This document shows, one piece after another, positions 26,964 through 35,509 of a stretch of DNA of 64,000 nucleotides. Within the stretch, counting starts at the first letter, position 1, and each line of letters starts with the position of its first letter. The notes beneath the pieces are model-generated. The model ran no database searches. It was not told the origin of the DNA and saw nothing but the letters and a program-made list of their open reading frames with translations. Made by a program: the position numbers and the translations under genes. Origin of the DNA: MR-S7 sp000400995 (GTDB taxonomy: Bacteria > Pseudomonadota > Gammaproteobacteria > Burkholderiales > Burkholderiaceae_C); assembly GCF_045291395.1 (NCBI RefSeq), contig NZ_CP152342.1:4526001-4590000 (forward strand), read 5' to 3'.

Positions 26964-28385
26964 TCAACCTTTCAGCGTCTGCTCCAGCACGTGCAGCTGC
27001 TGGTTGAGTTCGGTCAACTGCTGGCGCTCGCCGGCGATCTTGCGCACCGCGTGCAGCACGGTGGTGTGGTCGCGCCCGCCGAACAGCTCGCCGATCTCGG
27101 GCAGGCTCTTCTGCGTCAGCTCCTTGGCCAGGTACATGGCGATCTGGCGCGGCCGCGCGATGCTGGCCGGGCGCTTCTTGCTGTACATGTCTGCCACCTT
27201 GATCTTGTAGTAGTCGGCGACGGTCTTCTGGATGTTTTCCACGCTGATCTGGCGGTTCTGGATGGAGAGCAGGTCGCGCAGCGCCTCGCGCGCGAGCTGG
27301 ATTGACACTTCCTTCTGGTTGAAGCGCGAATAGGCCAGGATCTTGCGCAGCGCGCCTTCCAGCTCGCGTACGTTGGAGCGCACGTTCTTGGCGACGAAGA
27401 AGGCCACCTCCTCGGGCATCTCCGCGCTCTCGGCGCGCGCCTTGTTGATCAGGATGGCCACGCGCATTTCCAGCTCGGGCGGCTCGATGGCCACCGTCAG
27501 GCCCGAGTCGAAGCGCGACACCAGCCGCTCGTGGATGTTCGCCAGGCCCTTCGGGTATGTGTCCGAAGTCATCACGATGTGGCTCTTCTTGGCCAGCAGC
27601 GCCTCGAACGCGTTGAAGAACTCCTCCTGCGTGCGGTCCTTATTGGCGAAGAACTGCACGTCGTCGATCAGCAGCAGGTCGAGCGAGTGGTAGCGCGCCT
27701 TGAAATCGTCGAACGTGCGCCGCTGGTAGGACTTGACCACATCCGAGACGAACTGCTCCGCGTGGATGTAGAGAACTTTCGCGTCCGGCTTGTCCTGCAG
27801 GAGCTTGTTGCCCACCGCGTGCACCAGGTGGGTCTTGCCCAGGCCCACGCCGCCGTAGATGAAAAGCGGGTTGTAGAGGTGCCCCGGCGAGCCCGCCACG
27901 TGCATCGCGGCCGAGCGTGCCATGCGGTTGGCCGTGCCCTCCACCAGCGTCTCGAACGTCAAGGCCGGGTTGAGCCGCGTGCGGAACGCGCCGGCCTGCG
28001 CCTCGTCGCCCGCCACGGGCGGGGCGGGCTGGTCGGTCGCCGGCTGGGGCTCGGCTGCCATGGGGCGCACATAAGTCCTGACAACAGATTCCCGCTGAGC
28101 GAGCGCTAACTCAAGGGTCACTGGCTGGCCGTACAGGCCCTCCAGCAGCGCGGAGATCCGGCCCGCGTACTGCGCGCGGATCCAGTCGAGCTTGAAGCGG
28201 TTGGCCACGAGCAGCGTGACCTTGGAGAAGTCCGGTGCCACCTGGGCCACCAGCGGCTTGATCCAGGTGTTGAACTGCTGCTCGGGCAAGTCCTGCGCAA
28301 GCTGTTCGACACAGGCCTGCCACAGCCCCTGCCCGGCGTCGGAGCCGTCGTGGTCGTGGCGGGAGGAGAAGGGTTCCTCGGGCAT
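26964..28385 (-). CDS. dnaA: chromosomal replication initiator DnaA
   Basis: Initiates replication at oriC. 473 residues from the ATG at 28385: domain I (LWQACVEQLAQDLPEQQFNTW), a short proline/alanine linker domain II, AAA+ domain III with Walker A GGVGLGKTH (178-186) and Walker B LLLIDDVQFF, and the domain IV DNA-binding signature GGRDHTTVLHAVRKI. A 13-codon extension is open upstream but would use TTG. The ATG has only a weak Shine-Dalgarno. A DnaA box lies 17 bases upstream, consistent with autoregulation. Confidence 0.97.
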   Translation of the reverse strand: MPEEPFSSRHDHDGSDAGQGLWQACVEQLAQDLPEQQFNTWIKPLVAQVAPDFSKVTLLVANRFKLDWIRAQYAGRISALLEGLYGQPVTLELALAQRESVVRTYVRPMAAEPQPATDQPAPPVAGDEAQAGAFRTRLNPALTFETLVEGTANRMARSAAMHVAGSPGHLYNPLFIYGGVGLGKTHLVHAVGNKLLQDKPDAKVLYIHAEQFVSDVVKSYQRRTFDDFKARYHSLDLLLIDDVQFFANKDRTQEEFFNAFEALLAKKSHIVMTSDTYPKGLANIHERLVSRFDSGLTVAIEPPELEMRVAILINKARAESAEMPEEVAFFVAKNVRSNVRELEGALRKILAYSRFNQKEVSIQLAREALRDLLSIQNRQISVENIQKTVADYYKIKVADMYSKKRPASIARPRQIAMYLAKELTQKSLPEIGELFGGRDHTTVLHAVRKIAGERQQLTELNQQLHVLEQTLKG

Positions 28386-28602
28386 TTCGGATGGTTGTAG
28401 TTGTGGATAGGAGGAACGGTGCAAGGCCGGGGATTCTAGCTTGTCAAGGAGTTATCCACAATTCGCGGAGCAGGGAGTGGAAACGCAAGGGATTGCCATG
28501 ATTGCCCGCCGGTGCAATAATCGCGGGTTTCCCTGAATGCGTTCAGGGTGATCGAGCGCGGCTGAAAAGAAGCCGCAACTGAACCTTTCAAGGACTACAA
28601 AC
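28386..28602. other. dnaA-rpmH intergenic region, likely part of oriC
   Basis: Contains a perfect DnaA box TTATCCACA (28452-28460) and a near-perfect inverted one (TGTGGATAG, 28402-28410; one mismatch). It also holds the rpmH promoter and a perfect hairpin CCCTGAA-TGCG-TTCAGGG (28531-28548). Gene orientation diverges here. Only two clear boxes and no strongly AT-rich unwinding element are visible, so this may be only one part of the origin. Confidence 0.6.
28493..28521 (+). promoter_or_regulatory. rpmH operon promoter (sigma70-type)
   Basis: TTGCCA (28493-28498), a 17-base spacer, and AATAAT (28516-28521). It is followed by a leader with the CCCTGAA/TTCAGGG hairpin and the rpmH gene 80 bases on. 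Confidence 0.6.
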
Positions 28603-28737
28603 ATGAAGCGTACCTACCAGCCTTCCAAGACCCGCCGCGCCCGCACCCATGGCTTCCTCGTGCGCATGAAGACGCGCGGCGGCCGCGCCGTCATCAACGC
28701 GCGCCGCGCCAAGGGCCGCAAGCGCCTGGCCGTCTGA
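28603..28737 (+). CDS. rpmH: 50S ribosomal protein L34
   Basis: 44 residues, MKRTYQPSKTRRARTHGF at the start and GRKRLAV at the end, the standard L34 pattern. First gene of rpmH-rnpA-yidD-yidC, the conserved block beside dnaA. Confidence 0.98.
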   Translation: MKRTYQPSKTRRARTHGFLVRMKTRGGRAVINARRAKGRKRLAV

Positions 28738-28768
28738 GCCGGCAGCTCCCGTCAGGGGCTGCTTTCTC

Positions 28769-29206
28769 ATGCACCGGCTGAAGACCCGCCCCCAGTTCCA
28801 GGCGGCGATGGCGGGAGGCACCGTCTCCCGCACGGCGCATTTCGCGCTGCACAGGCTGGGACTGGATGCCGCAGCCTGCGCTCCCTCCCCCACAGGGCCC
28901 GACCCTTCGCCGCAGGCGCAGGGGCCGCAGGTCCTGTTCGGCGTTGCGGGCGTGTGGCTGGGCGCGATGGTGCCCAAGCGCTGGGCGCGCCGCGCCGTGA
29001 CGCGCAACACCATCAAGCGGCAGATCTATGCCGTGGCCCAGCACTACGAGCCGCGCATGCCCGCGGCGGCGCACGTGGTGCGGCTGCGCTCGGGCTTCGA
29101 CCGCCAGCATTTCGTGAGCGCCTCCTCGGACGCGCTCAAGCAGGCCGTGCGTGCCGAGCTGGAGCAGCTCTTCGCGGCGGCCGAGCGCCGGGGGCGCACG
29201 CCATGA
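28769..29206 (+). CDS. rnpA: ribonuclease P protein component
   Basis: Protein cofactor of RNase P, which trims tRNA 5' leaders. 145 residues. The RNR-type basic motif lies in RRAVTRNTIKRQIY, preceded by GAMVPKRWA. A proline/glutamine-rich insert (about 37-52) makes it slightly longer than the usual 120-130. It starts 31 bases after rpmH, and its stop overlaps yidD. Confidence 0.93.
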   Translation: MHRLKTRPQFQAAMAGGTVSRTAHFALHRLGLDAAACAPSPTGPDPSPQAQGPQVLFGVAGVWLGAMVPKRWARRAVTRNTIKRQIYAVAQHYEPRMPAAAHVVRLRSGFDRQHFVSASSDALKQAVRAELEQLFAAAERRGRTP

Positions 29207-29496
29207 TGCGCGCCCTGCTCATGGGGCTGGTGCGGGGCTACCGGCTGCTGCTGAGCCCCTGGCTCGGCTCGGCCTGCCGCTTCGAGCCCACCTGCTCGGT
29301 GTACGCTCTGCAGGCGCTGGAGCGGCACGGCGCCGCGGCGGGCAGCTACCTCACGGTGCGCCGGCTGGCGCGCTGTCATCCCTGGTGCGACGGAGGGCAC
29401 GATCCGGTGCCGCAGGAACTGCCGCGCGGCATGCGCCTCTTTTCCCGGCTGACGCCCTCCGATTCCTCATCTTCCTCACCTACGAAGACTTCATGA
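29203..29496 (+). CDS. yidD: YidD membrane protein insertion efficiency factor
   Basis: 97 residues with the family core LLSPWLGSACRFEPTCSVYA and the LARCHPWCDGGHDPVP end. A serine-rich tail of about 15 residues follows. It assists YidC-dependent membrane insertion. It overlaps rnpA by 4 bases and yidC by 4 bases (ATGA), so the three are translationally coupled. ATG at 29203 or 29206 are equally possible. Confidence 0.95.
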   Translation: MMRALLMGLVRGYRLLLSPWLGSACRFEPTCSVYALQALERHGAAAGSYLTVRRLARCHPWCDGGHDPVPQELPRGMRLFSRLTPSDSSSSSPTKTS

Positions 29497-31193
29497 ACGA
29501 CATCCGCCGCACCATTCTGTGGGTGATATTTGGCTTCTCCATGGTTCTGCTGTGGGACAAATGGCAGATCCACAACGGCAACAAGGCCACCTTCTTCCCG
29601 GCGCCGCCGGCGCAAACGGCTTCGGCGCCTGCCACGCCGGCCTCGGCCAGCGCGGGGGCGTCCAGCGTGCCGGTGGCCGTGGCCACGCCCGCGCAGCCGC
29701 CCGTGGACGGCGTGCCCGCCCAGCCGGCTGCCACGCCGCGCCAGCGCGTGACGGTGAGCACCGACGTGCTGCGCCTGGCCTTCGACAGCGAAGGCGGCTC
29801 GCTGGTGCACGGCGAACTGCTGCAGTACCCCGAGATGGAGGACAAGTCCAAGCCGTTCCTGCTGCTCGACGAGAGCGCCAACCGCGTCTACGTGGCGCAG
29901 ACGGGCCTCATCGGCAGCGGTGCCGGCGGCGCCTTCCCCACCCACAAGACCGGCATGGCCATCGTGCCCGGCCCGCGCGAGCTGCAGGACGGCCAGAACG
30001 AGCTGTCCGTGCGCTTCGAGTCGCCCGACCTGGGTGGCGTGAAGCTGGTCAAGACCTGGACGCTCAAGCGCGGCGCCTACGACGTGGCCGTGCGGCACGA
30101 GGTGGTCAACACCGGCACCGCGCCCGTCTCGCCCCAGCTCTACCTGCAGCTGGCGCGCGACGGCAACAAGCCGCCGGGCGAATCGTCGTTCTATTCCACC
30201 TTCACCGGCCCGGCCCTCTATACCGAGGCCAAGAAGTACCACAAGGTCGAGTTCAAGGACATCGAGAACGGCAAGGCCGAGATCGACAAGAATTCCACCA
30301 ACGGCTACGTGGCCATGGTGCAGCACTACTTCGCGACCGCCTGGCTGCTGGCCGATGGCACGCAGCGCGACAACTTCGTGCGCAAGGTGGACACGAACCT
30401 CTACTCCGTGGGCATGATCACGCCGCTGGGCGAGATCGCGCCTGGCCAGGCCAAGGCCATCGACGCGCGCCTGTTCGCCGGCCCGCAGATCGAGACCATG
30501 CTGGAAAAGCTCTCTCCCGGCCTGGAACTGGTCAAGGACTACGGCTGGCTCACCATCCTGTCCAAGCCGCTCTATTGGCTGCTCGACCAACTGCACAAGC
30601 TGCTGGGCAACTGGGGGTGGTCCATCGTGGCGCTGGTGCTGCTGCTGAAGATCGCGTTCTACTGGCTCAACGCCAAGGCCTACTCCAGCATGGCCAAGAT
30701 GAAGGCCATCAACCCGCGCATCATGGAAATGCGCGAGCGCCTCAAGGACAAGCCGCAGCAGATGCAGCAGGAGATGATGCGCATCTACCGCGAGGAGAAG
30801 GTCAACCCCATGGGCGGCTGCCTGCCCATCATGGTGCAGATTCCCGTGTTCATCGCGCTCTACTGGGTGCTGCTGTCCAGCGTGGAGATGCGCAATGCGC
30901 CGTGGATCGGCTGGATCCGCGACCTCTCCTCGCCCGACCCGTTCTTCATCCTGCCCCTGCTGATGACGGCCAGCTCGCTGCTGCAGACCGCGCTCAACCC
31001 GGCGCCGCCCGACCCGATGCAGGCCAAGATGATGTGGATCATGCCGTTGATGTTCAGCGTGATGTTCTTCTTCTTCCCGGCCGGCCTGGTGCTGTACTGG
31101 CTGACGAACAACATCCTGTCCATCGTCCAGCAGTGGATCATCAACACGCGCATGGGCGTTCCGCCGCAGTTCAACCTGCCGAAGTTCCGCTGA
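29493..31193 (+). CDS. yidC: membrane protein insertase YidC
   Basis: Inserts inner-membrane proteins alone or with Sec. 566 residues: TM1 (about 7-22), a proline/alanine linker, a periplasmic beta-supersandwich domain (about 85-345), then five C-terminal TMs. The cytoplasmic hairpin contains MREMRERLKD-like and PMGGCLPIMVQ motifs, with AYSSMAKMKAINP ahead of it. The conserved arginine-containing groove segment is present. Followed by a strong terminator. mnmE, its usual neighbour, is 5.6 kb away. Confidence 0.97.
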   Translation: MNDIRRTILWVIFGFSMVLLWDKWQIHNGNKATFFPAPPAQTASAPATPASASAGASSVPVAVATPAQPPVDGVPAQPAATPRQRVTVSTDVLRLAFDSEGGSLVHGELLQYPEMEDKSKPFLLLDESANRVYVAQTGLIGSGAGGAFPTHKTGMAIVPGPRELQDGQNELSVRFESPDLGGVKLVKTWTLKRGAYDVAVRHEVVNTGTAPVSPQLYLQLARDGNKPPGESSFYSTFTGPALYTEAKKYHKVEFKDIENGKAEIDKNSTNGYVAMVQHYFATAWLLADGTQRDNFVRKVDTNLYSVGMITPLGEIAPGQAKAIDARLFAGPQIETMLEKLSPGLELVKDYGWLTILSKPLYWLLDQLHKLLGNWGWSIVALVLLLKIAFYWLNAKAYSSMAKMKAINPRIMEMRERLKDKPQQMQQEMMRIYREEKVNPMGGCLPIMVQIPVFIALYWVLLSSVEMRNAPWIGWIRDLSSPDPFFILPLLMTASSLLQTALNPAPPDPMQAKMMWIMPLMFSVMFFFFPAGLVLYWLTNNILSIVQQWIINTRMGVPPQFNLPKFR

Positions 31194-31216
31194 GCGCATA
31201 AGCTTCCACGAAAAAC

Positions 31217-31246
31217 AACGGCCGCATCCCTGCGGCCGTTGCCGTT
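31217..31246 (+). terminator. rho-independent terminator after yidC
   Basis: Perfect 10 bp stem AACGGCCGCA/TGCGGCCGTT with a TCCC loop, followed by GCCGTTTTC. It closes the rpmH-yidC operon. Confidence 0.85.
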
Positions 31247-31291
31247 TTCGGTACGATGATCGGCTCGCAATACAACCGAGGAGCCAAACAG

Positions 31292-32878
31292 ATGATTCAG
31301 CGCAAGACTTTGAAACTGGGCCTGGTGGGCGCGGCGGTGCTCATGGCGCTGGGCGCCGCGAATGCGGCCACCCTGCGCTGGGCGGGCGCCAACGACATCC
31401 TCACCGTGGACCCCCACGCCCAGAACCACCAGACCACGCACGCCTTCCTGCAGCAGGTGTACGAAAGCCTGGTGCGCTACGACGGCAAGTACCAGATCGA
31501 GCCGGCATTGGCCACCAAGTGGACGCAGGTCTCGCCCACCCAGGTGCGCTTCGAGCTGCGCAAGGACGTGAAATTCCATGACGGCGCGCCCTTTACGGCC
31601 GACGACGTGGTGTTCTCGCTCACGCGCGCCGGCACGGCGCCCTCCAACATGATGTCGGCCGTGCAGAGCGTCAAGGAAGTCAAGAAGGTCGACGACCACA
31701 CCGTGGACGTGTTCCTCAAGGGCCCCAGCCCCGTACTGCTGCGCGACCTGACCGAGGCGCGCATCATGAACAAGGCCTGGGCCGAGAAGAACAACTCCGT
31801 CAAGTCGCAGGACTACGCGGGCAAGGAAGAGAACTTCGCCTCGCGCAACGCCAACGGCACCGGCCCCTTCGTCATGGCAGGCTGGCAACCCGACGTGAAG
31901 GTCACGCTCAAGAAGAACCCTAACTGGTGGGACAAGCCCAAGGGCAACATCGACGAAGTGGTGTTCACCCCCATCAAGTCCGCCGCCACGCGCTCTGCCG
32001 CGCTGATCTCGGGCCAGGTGGACTTCGTCGTTGATCCCCCGCCGCAGGACCTGGCCCGCATGAAGGCCAACCCCGACATCAAGCTCATCGAAGGCGCCGA
32101 GAACCGCACCATCTACCTGGGCCTGGACCAGTTCCGCGACGAGCTGCCCGGTGCCGGCACGCCCGGCAAGAACCCACTCAAGGACAAGCGCGTGCGCCAG
32201 GCGCTCTACCAGGCCATCGACTCCGCCGGCCTGCACAGCCGCACCATGCGCAACCTCTCGGTGCCCGCCGGCACCATGGTCGCGCCGATGGTGCACGGCT
32301 GGAGCAAGCAGCTCGACGAGCGCGCCGCCAAGTACGACGTCGATGCCGCCAAGAAGCTGCTGGCCGACGCGGGCTATCCCAACGGCTTCTCGCTCAAGCT
32401 CGACTGCCCCAATGACCGCTACGTGAACGACGAGGCCATCTGCCAGGCCGTCACCGCCATGTGGACGCGCATCGGCGTCAAGACCCAGCTGCAGACCGCG
32501 CCCATGGCCCAGTTCGTCACCCGCGTGATGAACAACGACGTGAGCGCCTTCCTGTTCGGCTGGGGCGTGGCCACGTTCGACGCGCTCTACTCGCTCGACT
32601 CGCTCATGTCCACCAAGGACGGCAAGACCTCCGCCGGCGTCTACAACGGCGGCCGCTTCAGCGACGCCAAGCTCGACGGCATGATCAACCAGATCAAGGT
32701 CGAGATGGATGCGCCCAAGCGCGACGCGCTCATCAACGATGCGCTCAAGCTGGTCAAGGACGAGTACTACTACCTCCCGCTGCACCACCAGATCCGCCCC
32801 TGGGCGATGCGCAAGAACGTGGACACCCAGCACCGTGCGGACGACCGCCCGATGCCCGCCTGGACCACGATCAAGTAA
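31292..32878 (+). CDS. peptide/nickel-type ABC transporter substrate-binding protein
   Basis: Periplasmic solute-binding protein of the SBP_bac_5 (DppA/OppA) family, 528 residues. It has an N-terminal signal peptide (KLGLVGAAVLMALGAANAA), the family stretch FHDGAPFTADDVVFSL, NPNWWDKPKGNIDEVVF, and RVRQALYQAID. GAGGAG precedes the ATG. No permease or ATPase genes adjoin it, so it is an orphan that must share membrane components encoded elsewhere. It is bracketed by terminators on both sides and is therefore monocistronic. Confidence 0.9.
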   Translation: MIQRKTLKLGLVGAAVLMALGAANAATLRWAGANDILTVDPHAQNHQTTHAFLQQVYESLVRYDGKYQIEPALATKWTQVSPTQVRFELRKDVKFHDGAPFTADDVVFSLTRAGTAPSNMMSAVQSVKEVKKVDDHTVDVFLKGPSPVLLRDLTEARIMNKAWAEKNNSVKSQDYAGKEENFASRNANGTGPFVMAGWQPDVKVTLKKNPNWWDKPKGNIDEVVFTPIKSAATRSAALISGQVDFVVDPPPQDLARMKANPDIKLIEGAENRTIYLGLDQFRDELPGAGTPGKNPLKDKRVRQALYQAIDSAGLHSRTMRNLSVPAGTMVAPMVHGWSKQLDERAAKYDVDAAKKLLADAGYPNGFSLKLDCPNDRYVNDEAICQAVTAMWTRIGVKTQLQTAPMAQFVTRVMNNDVSAFLFGWGVATFDALYSLDSLMSTKDGKTSAGVYNGGRFSDAKLDGMINQIKVEMDAPKRDALINDALKLVKDEYYYLPLHHQIRPWAMRKNVDTQHRADDRPMPAWTTIK

Positions 32879-32905
32879 GAAGCGGGCCGCTGCACGGCAT
32901 CCAAG

Positions 32906-32933
32906 AAAAGGAGCGCACTGTCGCTCCTTTTTT
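32906..32933 (+). terminator. rho-independent terminator after the binding-protein gene
   Basis: Stem AAAAGGAGCG/CGCTCCTTTT with a CACTGT loop, then a T run. A dispersed repeat begins in the T tract. Confidence 0.85.
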
Positions 32934-32983
32934 AATAGCTGCTTGCGCTTGATGGCAAAGCGGTAGAGCCTGTTTTGGCTCAT
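32928..32983 (+). repeat. dispersed ~60 bp repeat, copy 7
   Basis: Forward copy: TTTTTTAATAGCTGC, GCGCTTGATGGCAAAGCGG, then CCTGTTTTGGCTC. It abuts the terminator on its left and the AraC gene on its right. Confidence 0.75.
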
Positions 32984-33008
32984 AATCAGCCCCGCACTTC
33001 CCTGCGCC

Positions 33009-33797
33009 ATGGTCCACCCCTCTCTCCCACCGGCCGCCCTGCCGCCCACGGCGCCGCGCGACACGCGCACGCCCGCCAGCGCCTACCCCGGCCTGATGTG
33101 GCTGGTGCGCGGCGCCGTCACGCTGCGTGAATGCGGTGGGCGCGCGGTGTGCCAGCCCTTCGCGCCCATCGTGGTCTCCGGCGCGCACCGGCATGCCTAC
33201 CACTCGGAGGCCGAGCCGGGCGCGGACTTCTTCTGCATCGCCTTCCAGCCGGGCGCGCTGGCCTGGCTGGCGGGCATCGACCTGCAGCCCCTGACCGACG
33301 GCGTGCACGACGCCTGGGCCTGCCTGCCCGCCGTGGACGGCTGGCCCGCCTGGCTGCACGCCATGCAGGCCGCGCCCGACCATACCGCCCGTATGGCGCT
33401 GTGCGAAGCGTTCCTGCTGCCGCGCTGGGAAGCCGCGCGGCGCGCCCATGCGGATTGGCTGCCGCTGCTGGAGCAAGGCTTTCGCCGCGACGCCCGCCAG
33501 GCCCTGGCGCGGCGCCTGGCCTGCACGCCGCGCCACGTGCAGCGGCGCGTGCGCAGCCTCACGGGCCTGCGTCCCGGCGAGGTGGAGCGCATGCTGCGCG
33601 CCGAACAGGCCGTGCTGGCCATGCGCGACGCCAATGCATCGCCGCTGGACGCCGCCCTGGACAGCGGCTATGCCGACCAGGCCCACTTCAGCCGCGAAGC
33701 GCGCAGCCTCTTTGAAAAACCGCCTGCGGCCCTGCGCCAGCACATGCACGGCGACGCAGCCCAGGCGAAGGACGCCGACTGGATGCTGCGGCGATAG
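33009..33797 (+). CDS. AraC-family transcriptional regulator
   Basis: 262 residues with an N-terminal ligand-sensing part and a C-terminal double helix-turn-helix (about 165-250): ARRLACTPRHVQRRV and DAALDSGYADQAHFSREARS are the two recognition regions. The target is unknown. The neighbouring peptide-binding protein and nuoB-like genes are candidates by position only. Confidence 0.87.
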   Translation: MVHPSLPPAALPPTAPRDTRTPASAYPGLMWLVRGAVTLRECGGRAVCQPFAPIVVSGAHRHAYHSEAEPGADFFCIAFQPGALAWLAGIDLQPLTDGVHDAWACLPAVDGWPAWLHAMQAAPDHTARMALCEAFLLPRWEAARRAHADWLPLLEQGFRRDARQALARRLACTPRHVQRRVRSLTGLRPGEVERMLRAEQAVLAMRDANASPLDAALDSGYADQAHFSREARSLFEKPPAALRQHMHGDAAQAKDADWMLRR

Positions 33798-33869
33798 ACA
33801 GCCCTGGCCGGCGCCGCCGGTCGCTTTCATTCAATACGCCACGCGTGCATCTGCCGAAGATGCGCCCCC

Positions 33870-34379
33870 ATGGCTTTCAACGACCTACCCAACCTGGAGC
33901 CGCCCCGCTACAGCGTGGAGCGCGATGGCTTCGTGCTCTCGCGGCTTGACGACGTGGTCCGTGCCGTGCGCAGCGACAGCCTCTGGCCCATGGCCTTCGG
34001 CCTGGCCTGCTGCGGTGTGGAAATGATGCATGCGGCCGCCGCGCGCTACGACATCGGCCGCTTCGGCTCCGAGGTCTTCCGCGGCAGCCCGCGCCAGTCC
34101 GACCTGATGATCGTCGCAGGCACGCTCACCAACAAGATGGCGCCCGCCTTGCGCAAGGTCTACGACCAGATGGCCGAGCCGCGCTGGGTCATCTCCATGG
34201 GCTCGTGTGCCAACGGCGGCGGCTACTACCACTACAGCTACTCGGTCGTGCGCGGCTGCGACCGCATCGTGCCCGTGGACGTGTATGTGCCCGGCTGCCC
34301 GCCCACGGCCGAGGCCCTGCTCTACGGCCTGCTGCAATTGAAGAACCGCATCCGCCACCCGCAGGTGCTGCAGCGCTGA
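33870..34379 (+). CDS. orphan NuoB-like NADH dehydrogenase subunit B
   Basis: 169 residues closely matching NuoB, the complex I subunit holding [4Fe-4S] cluster N2. All four ligand cysteines are present: the CC pair in LACCGVEMM, one in MGSCANGGGYY, one in VPGCPPTAE. No other nuo gene is in the window, so it is either a paralogue of a nuoB in a complete nuo operon elsewhere or a subunit of another NiFe-hydrogenase-like complex. Its intact cysteines argue for function. Confidence 0.88.
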   Translation: MAFNDLPNLEPPRYSVERDGFVLSRLDDVVRAVRSDSLWPMAFGLACCGVEMMHAAAARYDIGRFGSEVFRGSPRQSDLMIVAGTLTNKMAPALRKVYDQMAEPRWVISMGSCANGGGYYHYSYSVVRGCDRIVPVDVYVPGCPPTAEALLYGLLQLKNRIRHPQVLQR

Positions 34380-34417
34380 CGCGCGCTGCGCCCGCGTCTT
34401 TTCCCTCCCCCATCACC

Positions 34418-35509
34418 ATGAAATCCCTGACCCTTGCCGCGCTCGCGGCCAGCGCCGCCGTGTGCGGCGCCAGCGCCCAGGCCGCCGTGCTCTACCGCTT
34501 CACCTCTCCCGCCTATGACAGCGTGACCAACTTCCAGCCGCCCTGCGGCGGCGGCAACTACGTGGCGCTGCCGGTCGGCGGGCGGGTGCAGGCGCAGTTC
34601 ACCACCGCATCGCCGCTGCCGCCCAACCTGAACTGGAGCGACGACGTCGTGCCCCTGCTCACCGGCTGGCAGATCAGCAACGGCTCCGTCCTCCTGGCCC
34701 ACAGCACGCCGGGCGTGCGCATCGTCAACTTCCACATCGCCACCGACGCGGCGGGCCGCATCACCAACTCGCGCATCAGCGTCAGCCGCTGGATGGACGG
34801 CGGCCCCGGCCCCCATGCGGCGGGGGACCGCGTCGCCTACCTCACCGCCCATTCCGCCCACACGTACGAGAGCTACACGGTGCTCAACGCGCCCTGCAGC
34901 ACGCTGGGCACTTCGCAGTGGGGCGTGCCCGACACCTGCACCGGCTTCCTGGAGCCGCCCAATGAACGCTCGCGCGCCAGCTATGGCGGCGGCACCTGGG
35001 AGATGGATGCGCCGCTGGCCAGCATCACCGACACCACCCTGCAGGAAGGCAATGCGGGCGCGGCAGGGGTGGTGTTTACCGTCTCCTTGAGCCGTGCGCC
35101 CCTGCAAGCCGCCAGCCTGCGCTGGCGCACCGTGAACGGCACCGCCACCGCACCGCAGGACTACAGCGCCGACAGCGGCATGCTCACCTGGGCCGCTGGC
35201 AGCCAGGCGCCGCGCACCATCACCATACCCATCCATGGCGACACCGATGCCGAGCCCGACGAAACCTTCACCGTGGTGCTGGAGGACTTCGTGGGCATGG
35301 CGGGCGGCGCATCGACCGTTGGCACCGGAACCATCGTCAACGACGACGTGGCGTTGCCGCCTCCACCCCCGCCAGCGGCCGGTGCCACGCCCGTGCCCGC
35401 ACTGACCGGAATGGGGGCCGGCGCGCTGTCGGCCTTGCTGCTCGCCGCCAGGGCCGCCGGGCGCCGCCGCGTCCGCAAGAACCACAACCCACCCGAGGAA
35501 ACGCCATGA
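34418..35509 (+). CDS. secreted Calx-beta domain protein with a CTERM-like tail
   Basis: 363 residues with a signal peptide (LAALAASAAVCGASAQAA), an N-terminal domain of about 180 residues I do not recognise (two cysteine pairs, flavoured like a VPLPA-type or PEP-CTERM N-domain), and a Calx-beta domain (about 205-310: LQEGNAG, TVNGTATAPQDY, DTDAEPDETF). A proline stretch leads to a tail reading VPALTGMGAGALSALLLAAR then RRRVRK. That tail resembles IPTL-CTERM sorting signals, so anchoring and processing in the envelope is likely. The ATGA overlap couples it to the hemerythrin gene. Confidence 0.75.
   Translation: MKSLTLAALAASAAVCGASAQAAVLYRFTSPAYDSVTNFQPPCGGGNYVALPVGGRVQAQFTTASPLPPNLNWSDDVVPLLTGWQISNGSVLLAHSTPGVRIVNFHIATDAAGRITNSRISVSRWMDGGPGPHAAGDRVAYLTAHSAHTYESYTVLNAPCSTLGTSQWGVPDTCTGFLEPPNERSRASYGGGTWEMDAPLASITDTTLQEGNAGAAGVVFTVSLSRAPLQAASLRWRTVNGTATAPQDYSADSGMLTWAAGSQAPRTITIPIHGDTDAEPDETFTVVLEDFVGMAGGASTVGTGTIVNDDVALPPPPPPAAGATPVPALTGMGAGALSALLLAARAAGRRRVRKNHNPPEETP

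Noticed and set aside
28386..28424. TTG-initiated extension of dnaA by 13 codons
   Set aside because: It would use a rare start and read through a DnaA box. The ATG at 28385 fits family N-termini.
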